In this document: positions 19,391-28,645 of the stretch, piece by piece
Numbering within the stretch: the first letter of the stretch is position 1
Layout: each line of letters starts with the position of its first letter
DNA from: Cristatella mucedo
Taxonomy: Eukaryota; Bryozoa; Phylactolaemata; Cristatellidae
Length of the DNA stretch: 55,000 nucleotides
Reading direction: 5' to 3'
Assembly (NCBI GenBank): GCA_009760855.2
Contig: WPIO01000060.1
Coordinates: 510,001-565,000 of the forward strand
Notes under the pieces: generated by a model
What the model saw: only the letters and a program-made list of their open reading frames with translations
The model's database searches: none
Told to the model about the DNA's origin: nothing
Program-made: the position numbers and the translations under genes

Positions 19391-20612
19391 ATGATTAAAG
19401 GAAAGTTGTTTCAAAATAAAAATAGAAAATATGAATATAGTGTTCAGGAAGCTCTTGATTTAGAAAACTTATATAGTAATTTGGACAAGTTAAATGTTGC
19501 AACCATACTTAACAATGGTCAAGAAATGGCAAGAATAGAAACTGAGATTGCTGCTAGAGATCAGATAGAACATAAGCTAAATGAACGTGCTTTAGAGCAT
19601 TCAAAAAATGATTCAGGTGGTGTTGATTTCAATAAACTTAGAGTAATGAGACCTAAACTTGCAATTCAAATGGAGACTAATAAACTAATTGAAAAGGCGA
19701 TACAGCCTAAACCTAAAGAACCTCAAGATTTTTCTTTAGTTTTGGAAAAAGCAATTGCTGATATTAAATCTGGTGAACCTAAAAAAGCAATTAACAGAAT
19801 AAATCAAGCAAAGACTCATGCAGCTAATCAAGAAATAAGAGAAATTATTGACGGTGCTCAAAAAACAGTGGCAGAAGGTTTTAATGTTAATCCATCTACT
19901 GGTACTCCAAAGATTAATAAAGAATCTATAAAAGAAGTTGAAGAACCACCGGCTATAAGTACCCCAAAGAAAAGAGGAAGGAAAAGAAAAACTGCTTTAC
20001 CAACTGAAAGTGTTATAGAACCTAGTATAGAACCTGTTGTAAGTACCCCAAAGAAAAAAAGGAAAAAAAAGTAAAACTGCTTTACCAATTGTAAGTGTTA
20101 TAGAACCTAGTATAGAACCTAGTATAGAACCTAACACACCTCAATTTACAACTGCTATAGAAGGTACTTTACCTACAATTATTGAACACCCGTGGGATAC
20201 TAGAAAAAAATTATTTGAAATTAGCATTAGACCTAATACAAGAAGAATGTCATCCAAAATGAAAGAAGATATAAAGAAAATTACAAAAGGTAATTTTGTA
20301 GAGAGTATTTATAATATCAAAGAAGAATTAGAGAATGTAAAAGAAAAAAAAAGAAGTATAAAACAACAAAGTATTCTTGACCATATAAAATCAGTGATTC
20401 CTAAATCAGAAGAAGGATTAAAAATCGTTCCAGTGTTTGTTAATAGTGATAAAGAAGTGTTTAGTAAGATTGATTTATGGTTGAGAGAGCTTGCTGCTGG
20501 AAATAAAGGAGTTGTAAATTCAATAAGTGCTGCTGTAGATTATTTAGCTAGATCTAGGAAAGCACCAAAGTCTTACGTTGCAAAAATAAATAATCTTTTA
20601 TTTAGTATATAG
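19391..20612 (+). pseudogene. Basic, repeat-containing capsid-associated protein (candidate), frameshifted
   Basis: The frame opens at 19391 just after the ATPase. A charged helical N-terminal part (about 1-180) is followed by a duplicated low-complexity module. The module has STPKKRGRKRK then a Ile/Glu/Pro stretch, repeated as STPKKKRKKK near 20040-20070. The stop at 20072-20074 follows the A-run 20063-20070. The repeat and a further ~170 residues continue in another frame to TAG at 20610-20612. RGRK resembles an AT-hook core, so DNA or core binding is plausible. No family recognised. Confidence 0.6.
20606..20612 (+). promoter_or_regulatory. TATATAG motif overlapping a stop codon
   Basis: TATATAG sits 3 bases before the ATG at 20616. 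Its TAG is also the stop codon of the preceding gene. The same arrangement occurs at 15885-15887. Confidence 0.55.
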
Positions 20613-20615
20613 AAA

Positions 20616-21475
20616 ATGAGTGATCTTTTAGGTATTACAAAAGACATACTTAAGAATGTTGAAGTTATTAGAAAAAGTAGTCAAGTAAGTAAGGAAGGTT
20701 ATGTGTTCAATATTATTGGAAATTCTAATCCACTCGGTCTACATATTAATACTCCTATTTTATTGAGAAACAAAAACCTAAAAATTTTTTTTAAGAAGTT
20801 TGTTGGAATCAATTCCATAAAAAATATTACTACTTCTAATAATAATTTTGTTTATAGAAGTGCGGGCGGTTTAGAACAAACTGTAACTATAGAACCAGGA
20901 ATTTATACGGTTGATAGTGATGACTTAAACACTGGTATTGTTGATAGGATTAATAATTTTATTACTCAAACAGGATCTACAACTGATAAGTTTATAGTTG
21001 GTGTTGATACTGGTACTGCACACTCATGGATTAGTATGCCTGTTAGGTGGAGTTTTATTGCAAGTAAACATCTATTTCTAAAGTGCTTGGATTTACTAAA
21101 CCTGCTTATACAACGGATACCAAGTTTTTAGAGTCATATCCAAATATTATACCCACTGTTTGTACTCCAAACAAAAAGTTCTATTCGGAAGAGCAGGTAA
21201 GTATTGCAGATGTAAAACTTGTTCTTGTTAATTGCAATCTAGTTGCCCCTGGAACAAGTTATATAAATGGAATTGAAACTCAAGCTTTAAGAAGTTTTGG
21301 ATTTGACTTTTATCCATGGGATACAATGGTGTATGAACCAAATACTCTTGAATACCACAATGTTTCTACTGAAGTTATTAGTGAAATAACTATTAAAATT
21401 ACTGATCAAAACTTGAAGTTGTTAGATTTTGGTGGTGAACAAATTGGTGTTGTTATAGAAATTATAGAAATATAA
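20616..21475 (+). pseudogene. Penton-like minor capsid protein 1, frameshifted
   Basis: The frame opens at 20616 and leaves frame near 21060-21083; coding resumes in another frame to 21475. The C-terminal block ITIKITDQNLKLLDFGGEQI is the family signature seen in Polinton penton (minor capsid) proteins. A VNCNLV segment corresponds to VDCDLV in the two following genes. Such single jelly-roll proteins occupy the vertices of the capsid. It is the first of three tandem paralogues and differs most from the others. Confidence 0.75.
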
Positions 21476-21485
21476 TATAAGGAAA

Positions 21486-22552
21486 ATGGCTATACGATTA
21501 ACGGGCACATCTTCTTCAGATTATAAAACATTATGTCCTCTAATTAGTTTAGGAGAAAAATCTGGATACAATGAAGTAGGTTTAAGAAGGGTAGAGTTTA
21601 CATATGTAAATAGAACTATATCAAATGTCTTTAGGGGTGTAAATGATAGACTTTGGTTTAAGTTTTCTCTTGGAGATGTTGGTAATCCTCAATTTATTGA
21701 AATTGATTTTGGAAAAGAAGCAAATGGTACTCCTAAGACTTCAAGAACTTATGACAGTAATAAGATTGTTCTTGCTTTAAACACAGCTTTAGCACTTAAA
21801 AAAAAAGCTTCCTGCCCCTAATCCAGATGGCTCTCCCGGTGCTGGTTCTCCTATACCAGCACTATATAATGGAAGAGCTGGAAATGGAATAAAATTTAGT
21901 GTTGATACAGATGATAAAATAGTTATGCAAGTAGCTGGGGATAGTGTTGTTTTTCTTGGAGCCAACTCTTTCATTGAAAAAAAAACCTGAATTTTATAGT
22001 ATCGGAGATACATTAGGGTTTAATTCAAATGAACAGGGAACGTTTGATAAAGACATGGTTGGAGGAACAGTATATGAAGCAGTAGAAAAAGCTATGTATT
22101 TTGCTGGAACTTATAAAGCGTGGAACAAAATGATTCAACCTGATAACAGTGGTGTAAAATGGATAAGCGTTGACTGCGATTTGGTTGATCAAGAACTTAA
22201 TTATATAGAAAAAAGAAAAGGGTTTTCCGAACAGTCAGGATCTCTATATATTATTGACACCGATGATATTGCTCCAGATCAAAAAGTTGATTTACATATT
22301 CCAAATGTAATGTACTTACCTACAAGGAGTGATATATCTCAATTGGCTGGCTATAGAATTACATTAACAGATCAAAATGGAAATAGGATTAATACAATTA
22401 CAGATGTTGTATCTACAATAGTTATTAGAAAAGGTAAAACAAGTATAGAAACAAGTATAGAAAAAATTAAAACAATTATAGAAAAGAGTATAGAAACAAG
22501 TATAGAAAAGAGTATAGAAAAAAATAAAATAAATATAGAAAATGAAGATTAG
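21486..22552 (+). pseudogene. Penton-like minor capsid protein 2, two frameshifts
   Basis: It starts at 21486 after TATAAGGAAA. The N-terminus (IRLTGTSSSDYK, GLRRVEFTY) is closely related to the next gene. Frame changes fall at the A9 runs 21798-21806 and 21977-21985. The C-terminal half has GDTLGFN, ISVDCDLV, LNYIEKRKG, VDLHIPNVMYLPTR and ITLTDQNGNRI. A low-complexity tail of Ser-Ile-Glu repeats follows, encoded by copies of TATAGAAA (22443-22544). Its stop overlaps the start of the third paralogue. Confidence 0.75.
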
Positions 22553-23402
22553 GTTAACAGGAGCTTCAGATATAGACTATAAAATTAACTGCCCATCGAT
22601 AATGCTTGGTCCTAAATCTGGGTATGAAAAAGTTGGGTTACGAAGGATAGAGTTTACTTACACATATAAAAGCATTGTAAAAATGGTTGCTCTTAAAAAC
22701 GATATGCTTTGGTTTAAAACTAGTCCTGCATCAGCTAGTAACTATTCCGTTACTGTTCCTCCAGGTTATTACGATACTACTAGACTTGTTGCAGCATTAA
22801 ATAGAGGATTAGATGGTGCTGGATCACTTTATGATTCTAGTAGAAGGAATAGTACTGGAGTTATTTTTAGTGTTGGTGAAGGTGATAAAATAGTTATGAA
22901 AGTAGTGGGTGAATATGTTGTTTTACTAGCAAGTGATATCTCCGGCGTTATTAATAACATTGGAGATACCCTTGGCTTTAATACAAAGGAGCAAGGAACA
23001 TATGCCCCTGATTATGATTATGGTGATGGAAGAGAAGAAGATAAAAAAGATGAAAAATCACATTACTTTGCCGGAACATACACAGCATGGAATAAAATGA
23101 AATCCTCTAATTTCAATGACATTGAATGGATCAGTGTTGATTGTGACTTAGTTAATCCAGAACTTAATTATATAGAGAAAAGAAAAGGGGTTTTAGAACA
23201 ATCAAGATCTTTATATATTATTGGTATAAAGGATATATCAGCAGGAGAAAAAGTTGATTTGCATATTCCAAATGTAATGTATCTACCGACAAGGGGTGAT
23301 ATAGAATCATTGAGTAGTTGTATGATTACCTTAACAGATCAAAATGGAAATAGACTCAATGTAATAAAAGATGTTATAGCTACAATAGAAATTTCAAAGT
23401 AG
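22542..23402 (+). CDS. Penton-like minor capsid protein 3
   Basis: This 286-residue protein is intact. It starts at 22542 just after AATATAGAAA, inside the end of the previous gene. It shares with paralogue 2 the N-terminal IRLTGAS and GLRRIEFTY blocks, central GDTLGFN, WISVDCDLV, LNYIEKRKG, VDLHIPNVMYLPTR, and C-terminal ITLTDQNGNRL. It lacks the Ser-Ile-Glu tail. As the only unbroken copy it gives the reference length for the trio. Confidence 0.8.
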   Translation: MKIRLTGASDIDYKINCPSIMLGPKSGYEKVGLRRIEFTYTYKSIVKMVALKNDMLWFKTSPASASNYSVTVPPGYYDTTRLVAALNRGLDGAGSLYDSSRRNSTGVIFSVGEGDKIVMKVVGEYVVLLASDISGVINNIGDTLGFNTKEQGTYAPDYDYGDGREEDKKDEKSHYFAGTYTAWNKMKSSNFNDIEWISVDCDLVNPELNYIEKRKGVLEQSRSLYIIGIKDISAGEKVDLHIPNVMYLPTRGDIESLSSCMITLTDQNGNRLNVIKDVIATIEISK

Positions 23403-23411
23403 TATAGAGGA

Positions 23412-23996
23412 ATGGGGAGCTATATAAGGACTGGTCATGGAAATATAAGAGGAGTGTACCATGGGTCTGGAGTTTTAGATAATGTACTCGATGGTGTTGG
23501 TAAATTAACATCTGTTTTAACCGGATTAACTGGTCTAAGCATGAACATTGCTAATAAAGAAATTGAAATGCATCAAGCAAGAAAAATTACTGAATTACAA
23601 ACTAAAAAAGAAAAGATTGATCAAGAATACGCTAATAAACGAAGAGAGATGGATGATAGACTCTAAGAGGAAAGGAGAAAGAAAGAACAAGAGTATGAAA
23701 TTGAGAAACGAAAAAAAGAAGAAGATTATGATAGAAAGATGAAAGAAATGGATCTAGAGATTAAACGTGTAATGCTTGAGAAACTTAAACCAAAAACTAA
23801 AAAAGGTAGAAAAGTAAAAATGAAAGAATTAGAAGACGATTCAGAAGCTCTTAAAGAAAATGATCCAAAAACATATAAAGAATTTGAGAAAGCAATAAAA
23901 TCAATTATACCTACTGGAGAGAGAACAAGACCTGATGGTTATGGTGGAAATATAAGGAAAAAGATTGGAGCTGGTTTATACATTCAAAGTAAATAA
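23412..23996 (+). pseudogene. Coiled-coil protein with glycine-rich ends, in-frame stop
   Basis: The frame starts at 23412 after TATAGAGG and runs 194 codons with one in-frame TAA at 23664-23666. The N-terminal ~45 residues are Gly-rich with a hydrophobic VLDGVGKLTSVLTGLTGLS segment. Residues about 45-135 are a long Lys/Glu-rich coiled coil. The C-terminus has YGGNIRKKIGAGLY. It lies between the penton-like and major capsid genes, so a virion role is likely. No family assigned. Confidence 0.65.
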
Positions 23997-24023
23997 ATTT
24001 TTAGTTTTTTATATAGAGAAAGA

Positions 24024-25625
24024 ATGACGAGCGCAGATCCAAGCACTATACTTGAACTTGAAGATCCTGAATTTCCTAATTATAAAATCGATAATAATCA
24101 GTTCATGGAAATTATTCAGAATAATGGATTTGAAACTGATACAACTGCTGATAAACCTCTCACATTCACTATTCCACCAAGTCTTCAAACATGTTATGTT
24201 TTTTCAGATGGCTATATTCAACTAGAAGGACAGTTTCTAGTTCAAACAACCCCCAATGGTGCTTATGCACCACCAAATCGTAACCTTGCAGCAGGATTAG
24301 TGAACAACGCTGGAGCTTGGATGTTTAATACAATGAGAATTAGGCTTGGTGGTGAAGAGGTTGAAAATGTGCAACAAAATATAAGAGTTGTTTCAACAAT
24401 TATGGGACTTCTATGTTATCCTAGTGAGTATAGTAGAACTGAGGATGGTGCGACTGGGTGGAAAAAAGATGAAGCAAGCTCATTTGATGATATGTTTACC
24501 GTTGCTAATGCTGCTACAACAAATACTAAACTATGTCCATATCTAAGTCCTAATGCATCCGCAGCTACTACTTCAAAAATAGGATTTTTTTATAGAAGAG
24601 GTTTATCTAATGTTCTTGCGGATAATGTGGGTACATTCAATATTTCACTCCCACTATCAAGAATCTTTGGATTTTGTGCTGATATGAATAAGATTATTTA
24701 CAATACTCAATTTACTCTTGAACTAAGTAGGGTTAATGGAAATGATTTTAATGCTATTATGACGGGGATAAGTGGTGCTGCTGCTGATAATAATGTTAAT
24801 GTAATTCAATCTAGAACAACAGCTAACGCTGCTGGAAATGGTCTTTGGATTGCATTTAAAATTAAAATGTCAAAAATGAGACTATTTGTTCCGTGTTTAA
24901 TCCCTAAAATGAGCATTCAAAAATCACTTGCTGAAATTTCGAGCGAAAGTTCAAAGAAACTTAGACTAAATTATAGAGTTAGACGATATGAAACCACTAG
25001 CATATCAAATTACAATTCAAATCTTAGATTTACAAAGTCAATAACTGTTCAGAATGAACTTGATAAAGTTAGGTGGTTAATTGTTGCAGCTCAAAACCAA
25101 AATAAATATAATAGCTACACTGGAAACCCTGCCACTTTCAATCATTGTGATATTAAAGGTGTCTCAGTAAATGCTAATGGATCAAAACAATATCCATCGG
25201 TTCTAAGAACTGGCTATCCAAGAGACGCCAAATGTTCAACTTCTTATCTTGATTTTACTTCATTTAGAAAACAGTTCCTCGGATCAAATGAACTAAATGT
25301 ACCTGTTGGTGTTACCTATCCAGAATGGTTAACTCTTTATCCTATTCATGTTATTGATCTACAATATAATGATCAATATATTAGATCAGGAACAAAACTT
25401 GATGTACATATTGACTTCAATTCTACAATACCCGGTGCTAGTGCTGCTGTTGCTGCTAATGGAAATATACCAGCACAACCTGAAATTACAGCTGCTGATG
25501 CACCTACGATTGTGCTTCATTATTTCCTTATCTGTGAGAACACTTTGGAATTAACCTCTAGTGGAAATGGAAGTCCCTTTCTTTGTAATAGAGGAAGGTC
25601 TCTTTGCAATCCATTAGATATTTAA
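24024..25625 (+). CDS. MCP: Major capsid protein (double jelly roll)
   Basis: This 533-residue protein is intact, with its start at 24024 after TTATATAGAGAAAG. Length and layout fit the double jelly-roll major capsid protein of Polintons/adintoviruses. Recognisable blocks are the N-terminal FPNYKIDNNQF, the IRLGGEEVENVQQNIRVV segment at about 110-128, LPLSRIFGFCADMN, and the second-roll region beginning near MRLFVPCLIPKM. It would form the pseudo-hexameric capsomers. A diverged homologous fragment lies in the relic at 34850-35205 (IGFLYRRALRNTLADTVGTF against IGFFYRRGLSNVLADNVGTF). Confidence 0.92.
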   Translation: MTSADPSTILELEDPEFPNYKIDNNQFMEIIQNNGFETDTTADKPLTFTIPPSLQTCYVFSDGYIQLEGQFLVQTTPNGAYAPPNRNLAAGLVNNAGAWMFNTMRIRLGGEEVENVQQNIRVVSTIMGLLCYPSEYSRTEDGATGWKKDEASSFDDMFTVANAATTNTKLCPYLSPNASAATTSKIGFFYRRGLSNVLADNVGTFNISLPLSRIFGFCADMNKIIYNTQFTLELSRVNGNDFNAIMTGISGAAADNNVNVIQSRTTANAAGNGLWIAFKIKMSKMRLFVPCLIPKMSIQKSLAEISSESSKKLRLNYRVRRYETTSISNYNSNLRFTKSITVQNELDKVRWLIVAAQNQNKYNSYTGNPATFNHCDIKGVSVNANGSKQYPSVLRTGYPRDAKCSTSYLDFTSFRKQFLGSNELNVPVGVTYPEWLTLYPIHVIDLQYNDQYIRSGTKLDVHIDFNSTIPGASAAVAANGNIPAQPEITAADAPTIVLHYFLICENTLELTSSGNGSPFLCNRGRSLCNPLDI

Positions 25626-25646
25626 GAAATATAATAACTAAATATA

Positions 25647-26480
25647 ATGCAAAAAACAAATTTTATTCAGGGGTCTGATGAGTGGAAGAAGGCTATGAAG
25701 TTAAATATTGGTGGATCAGAAGTGTATTCGGTTTTAGGAAATGATATGATATTTGGATCTCAAATTGATTGTGACATTGAATTTATTTCAAATAGAAAAC
25801 TAAAAAAATATATTGCCAACTCTCAACCTATGAGATTCCCACAAATGTTATTTGGTAAAGTATTTGAGCCAATAGCAGCTAAATTTCTAGAAATGAAGTT
25901 GAATAGAAGTATTGAGAATTCAAATGAATGTTTTACTAGTGATGGGGTTTACCGCTATTCTCCAGATGGAATTATTGATAAAAATACTCTAATAGAAATA
26001 AAATGTTTATGGAGTCGTAATATAGTTGAAGGCTTTATTCCAAAACAATATATTTCACAGTGCCTACTTGGTTTACACGTCTTAAAGCTTAGTAGATTTT
26101 TTTATAGTGAATTTGAAATACTCGTTCCAGGTTTGAATTGCAATGATATACCTAAAGACTATGTTGCTGCAGGAACAGTTAGAATTCCAACAACTTATAA
26201 ATTTGATATACCGATACGTGAACCTCTTTTTATGTTTTTACTTAAAGATGAAAAGTACTTTGAATTCGAATTTGATATAATTTCTAAATATGGTCGTTTT
26301 AACAATAAAAAAAACTTTGGTTATGATATCAAATATTACATTAGAAAAGTAGAGATACAAGTAATTGAAGAAGAAGATCCGCTTAGATTTATAAGAATTA
26401 TTCCTGTGGTCAAAGAAGTGTTAGAGAGATCTAAAATATTAATAAATAATTATATAGATGAACAAAAAGTTTCACAGTGA
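25647..26480 (+). CDS. YqaJ/lambda-exonuclease-like recombinase nuclease
   Basis: This 277-residue protein is intact. It has NIGGSEVYSVLG (20-31), FGKVFEP with Glu74, SPDG (105-108), EIK (117-119) and YISQ (135-138). These match the PD-(D/E)xK catalytic layout of the YqaJ viral recombinase family. Such 5'-3' exonucleases take part in recombination and genome maturation in phages and large DNA viruses. It sits directly downstream of the major capsid gene. Its last 23 bases overlap the start of fibre 4. Confidence 0.88.
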   Translation: MQKTNFIQGSDEWKKAMKLNIGGSEVYSVLGNDMIFGSQIDCDIEFISNRKLKKYIANSQPMRFPQMLFGKVFEPIAAKFLEMKLNRSIENSNECFTSDGVYRYSPDGIIDKNTLIEIKCLWSRNIVEGFIPKQYISQCLLGLHVLKLSRFFYSEFEILVPGLNCNDIPKDYVAAGTVRIPTTYKFDIPIREPLFMFLLKDEKYFEFEFDIISKYGRFNNKKNFGYDIKYYIRKVEIQVIEEEDPLRFIRIIPVVKEVLERSKILINNYIDEQKVSQ

Positions 26481-27317
26481 GGACTATGTATCGAAGAATA
26501 ATGGATTCATTCTTTCTGATCTTGATGCGAATGGTAATAGAATCATAAATTTAGGTGATCCTGTTAATGACTATGACGCTGTTACAAAGGCCTATGCTGG
26601 AGCTAACTTTGTAGTTAATACAGGAATAACAATGAATCTTGGTGGTAAACGTATTACAAACCTTGGGGCAGGTGTTAACCCTACTGACGGTGTAAACGTT
26701 TCACAAGTAAATAATTATGTTAAGAAGACTGGAGATACAATGTTAGGAGATTTAGACATGAATGGAAAAGCTATAACATCTACTTATTGGAATTCTGGTA
26801 ATAAAAATCCAGTAGTCTTAAACGATGATTATTGTGTTACTTATGGAGGAATGAAAAGAGATGTATTATTGAAAGCATTTCCTTCAACAACAAGTATTAA
26901 TATGGGTGGTAACTCGATTACTAATGTTGCAGAGCCTGTGAACCCCTCTGACGTTGCTACAAAGAATTATGTAGATAAAACACATAAAAAATAACGGAAG
27001 TAATCTCAATCTCAATGGACCCTAAAGCATTAAATTCAATTTTAAATCTATCAACCTCTTACTCATGGACAAATAAAATGTCTCCACCTATAATGATATT
27101 AAATGTTATGGTTGTTGGAGCATCTAATTGTGTATTTCTAAAACCTAATACTGATACAACAGTAGTATCTGGTGATGTAAGAGCTATAAACACTTCTTCA
27201 ACAGGTGTTAACTTAAAGTACTATGCATACTTCAATAGATTACCTACAGAGTATTACTTCGTTGATAGCACAGGAAAACTAAAGGTAAACATCTTGGTTA
27301 GTTATGTACCCTCCTGA
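26458..27317 (+). pseudogene. Fibre-like protein 4, frameshifted
   Basis: It starts at 26458 directly after TTATATAG, inside the exonuclease gene. Four shaft repeats are visible: DANGNRIINLGDPVNDYDAV, MNLGGKRITNLGAGVNP, LDMNGKAITS, and INMGGNSITNVAEPVNP with DVATKNYVD. The frame closes after the A-run 26986-26991. A head-like domain of ~100 residues (VMVVGASNCVFLKP) continues in another frame to 27317. The relic copy at 34025-34670 carries both shaft and head, which supports one gene. Its end overlaps the convergent Cys-rich gene by 39 bases. Confidence 0.75.
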
Positions 27318-27734
27318 AAAGTATAAATGAACTATTAAAACTATTAACTCCTTTAACTTTGTCGCTTTGTGTTTACCTTTAACAGCTGGAAATAATTTAG
27401 AAATGCAACAGATGGCTTCATGATCTAAACGATGATGTAAAGAAGTAGAACATTGTTTTTTTAAGTGTTTCTTAACCAGTAAATACAGTTTAGTTGTTTT
27501 TTCTTTTTTATAATAACTAGAATTTATGTTGCAGTAGGAGCAGATTATACAATGGTTGTTACGAAAAAGGTTAGAATCGAATTCAGTTTCTTCCATACCT
27601 TTATCACAGATACAACAACGTATTTCATATTCCTGTTTTGGCCTTTTCATTTTTGGTTTACAATGTGGATGACCTGTTTCAAGGTATTCAACTTCATTAA
27701 ACGTGCTTAAGCATGTATCACAAAATATTTCCAT
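27279..27734 (-). CDS. Cys-rich zinc-binding protein
   Basis: This 151-residue protein reads from 27734 (-). Paired Cys motifs occur at FCDTC (residues 4-8), CCIC (39-42), CIICSYC (61-67) and CC near 119-120, with a His-rich stretch HHRLDH at about 110-115. Several zinc sites are likely. The start is 10 bases from the divergent integrase start. A homologue in the relic (33566-34021) keeps MEIFC, YLETxYPxxK and KLFPxxKGK. Polinton integrases often carry their own N-terminal zinc domain; this integrase does not, so a separate zinc partner is a tempting but unproven idea. Confidence 0.75.
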   Translation of the reverse strand: MEIFCDTCLSTFNEVEYLETGHPHCKPKMKRPKQEYEIRCCICDKGMEETEFDSNLFRNNHCIICSYCNINSSYYKKEKTTKLYLLVKKHLKKQCSTSLHHRLDHEAICCISKLFPAVKGKHKATKLKELIVLIVHLYFSGGYITNQDVYL

Positions 27735-27744
27735 TCTCTATAGA
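27735..27744. promoter_or_regulatory. 10-bp bidirectional start region with palindrome TCTATAGA
   Basis: The whole gap between the divergent ATGs of the Cys-rich gene (-) and the integrase (+) is TCTCTATAGA. It contains the perfect palindrome TCTATAGA at 27737-27744. The equivalent gap in the relic (33556-33565) is TCTATAGAGA, the exact mirror arrangement. Confidence 0.7.
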
Positions 27745-28599
27745 ATGTCGTTCTTAACTCTAAATGAAAGAAAAAAAGAAGGTAAATTCAATCCTAACTC
27801 AGATATAAGCCAAGTATTCAAGCCAAGACCTAAAAAAATTCCACAGGGTTTCTTTAATATTGTTGAGCCTAATGAAAATCACCAAGCAGACATTTTTTAT
27901 ATGCCTAGTGATTCTGGATACAAATATGCTTTGAGTGTTATTGATGCTGCAAGTAGATATAAAGAATCAAGACCTCTTAAAACAAAGTCTTCTAAAGAAG
28001 TAACAAAAGCAATAATAGATATCTACAGTAAAAGTCCTTTGAAGTGGCCAAAGAAAATGACTGTAGATCCAGGATCAGAGTTTAAAGGAGAGTTTGCTAA
28101 AGAAATGAAAAAACATGAAACACGTATCATAGAAGGTACTAGTAAAAAGAGTGTTGCATTAGTTGAAAGAATGAATAGAACAGTTGCTGAGAGAGCATTC
28201 ATTGCTCAGTATGAGAAAGAATTAGAAAGTATTAATAAAGGAGACTATAATAGAAACAGAGAGTGGATTGATAATCTACCAAAGATCATTGAGTATCTAA
28301 ATAATAGTGTTACAAGAATGATTGGTGAAGAACCTGCAAAGGCAATAAAAAAAGAAAAGGTAAAACTAAAGAAACCAAAATATCATGGGGAAAAGCTATT
28401 AGAACTTAGCACACCAGTTAGGTATTTATTAGAACCTGGTGAGGGAAAAGATGAAAAAAGAAGAAGAGCTACAGACCCAATATGGAGTCTAACAAAACAC
28501 ACTATCGTTAGAATAATGATATTAAAACAACAACCAGCTAGATATTTTGTAAATGATGTTAAGAGAAGTTTTGTTAGAGAGGAGTTATTAACCTTCTAG
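27745..28599 (+). CDS. INT: Retrovirus-like DDE integrase
   Basis: The product is 284 residues from the ATG at 27745. An upstream in-frame extension to 27703 exists, but it would run through the divergent gene's start. The rve core has D49 (QADIFYM), D108 (TVDPGSEF) and E141 (ALVERMNRT). A basic C-terminal part follows with RRRATDPIWSLTKHTIVRI, a small chromodomain/SH3-like DNA-binding region typical of Polinton integrases. I see no N-terminal HHCC zinc finger. The last codons and the TAG stop (28597-28599) lie within the right TIR. It would insert the element and generate the 5-bp duplication. The frame is intact. Confidence 0.93.
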   Translation: MSFLTLNERKKEGKFNPNSDISQVFKPRPKKIPQGFFNIVEPNENHQADIFYMPSDSGYKYALSVIDAASRYKESRPLKTKSSKEVTKAIIDIYSKSPLKWPKKMTVDPGSEFKGEFAKEMKKHETRIIEGTSKKSVALVERMNRTVAERAFIAQYEKELESINKGDYNRNREWIDNLPKIIEYLNNSVTRMIGEEPAKAIKKEKVKLKKPKYHGEKLLELSTPVRYLLEPGEGKDEKRRRATDPIWSLTKHTIVRIMILKQQPARYFVNDVKRSFVREELLTF

Positions 28600-28645
28600 A
28601 TTCAAAAGGGAAAGAATTTATTTGGCTTATTCGTGAAGACATTTG

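Noticed and set aside
18708-21985. Programmed ribosomal frameshifting or transcriptional slippage
   Set aside because: Breaks occur at varied positions and in varied directions in many unrelated genes, with no common slippery-site context. Assembly error or decay is simpler.
22443-22544. CRISPR-like array of short repeats
   Set aside because: Repeats are 7-8 bases with no regular spacers and lie inside a coding frame.
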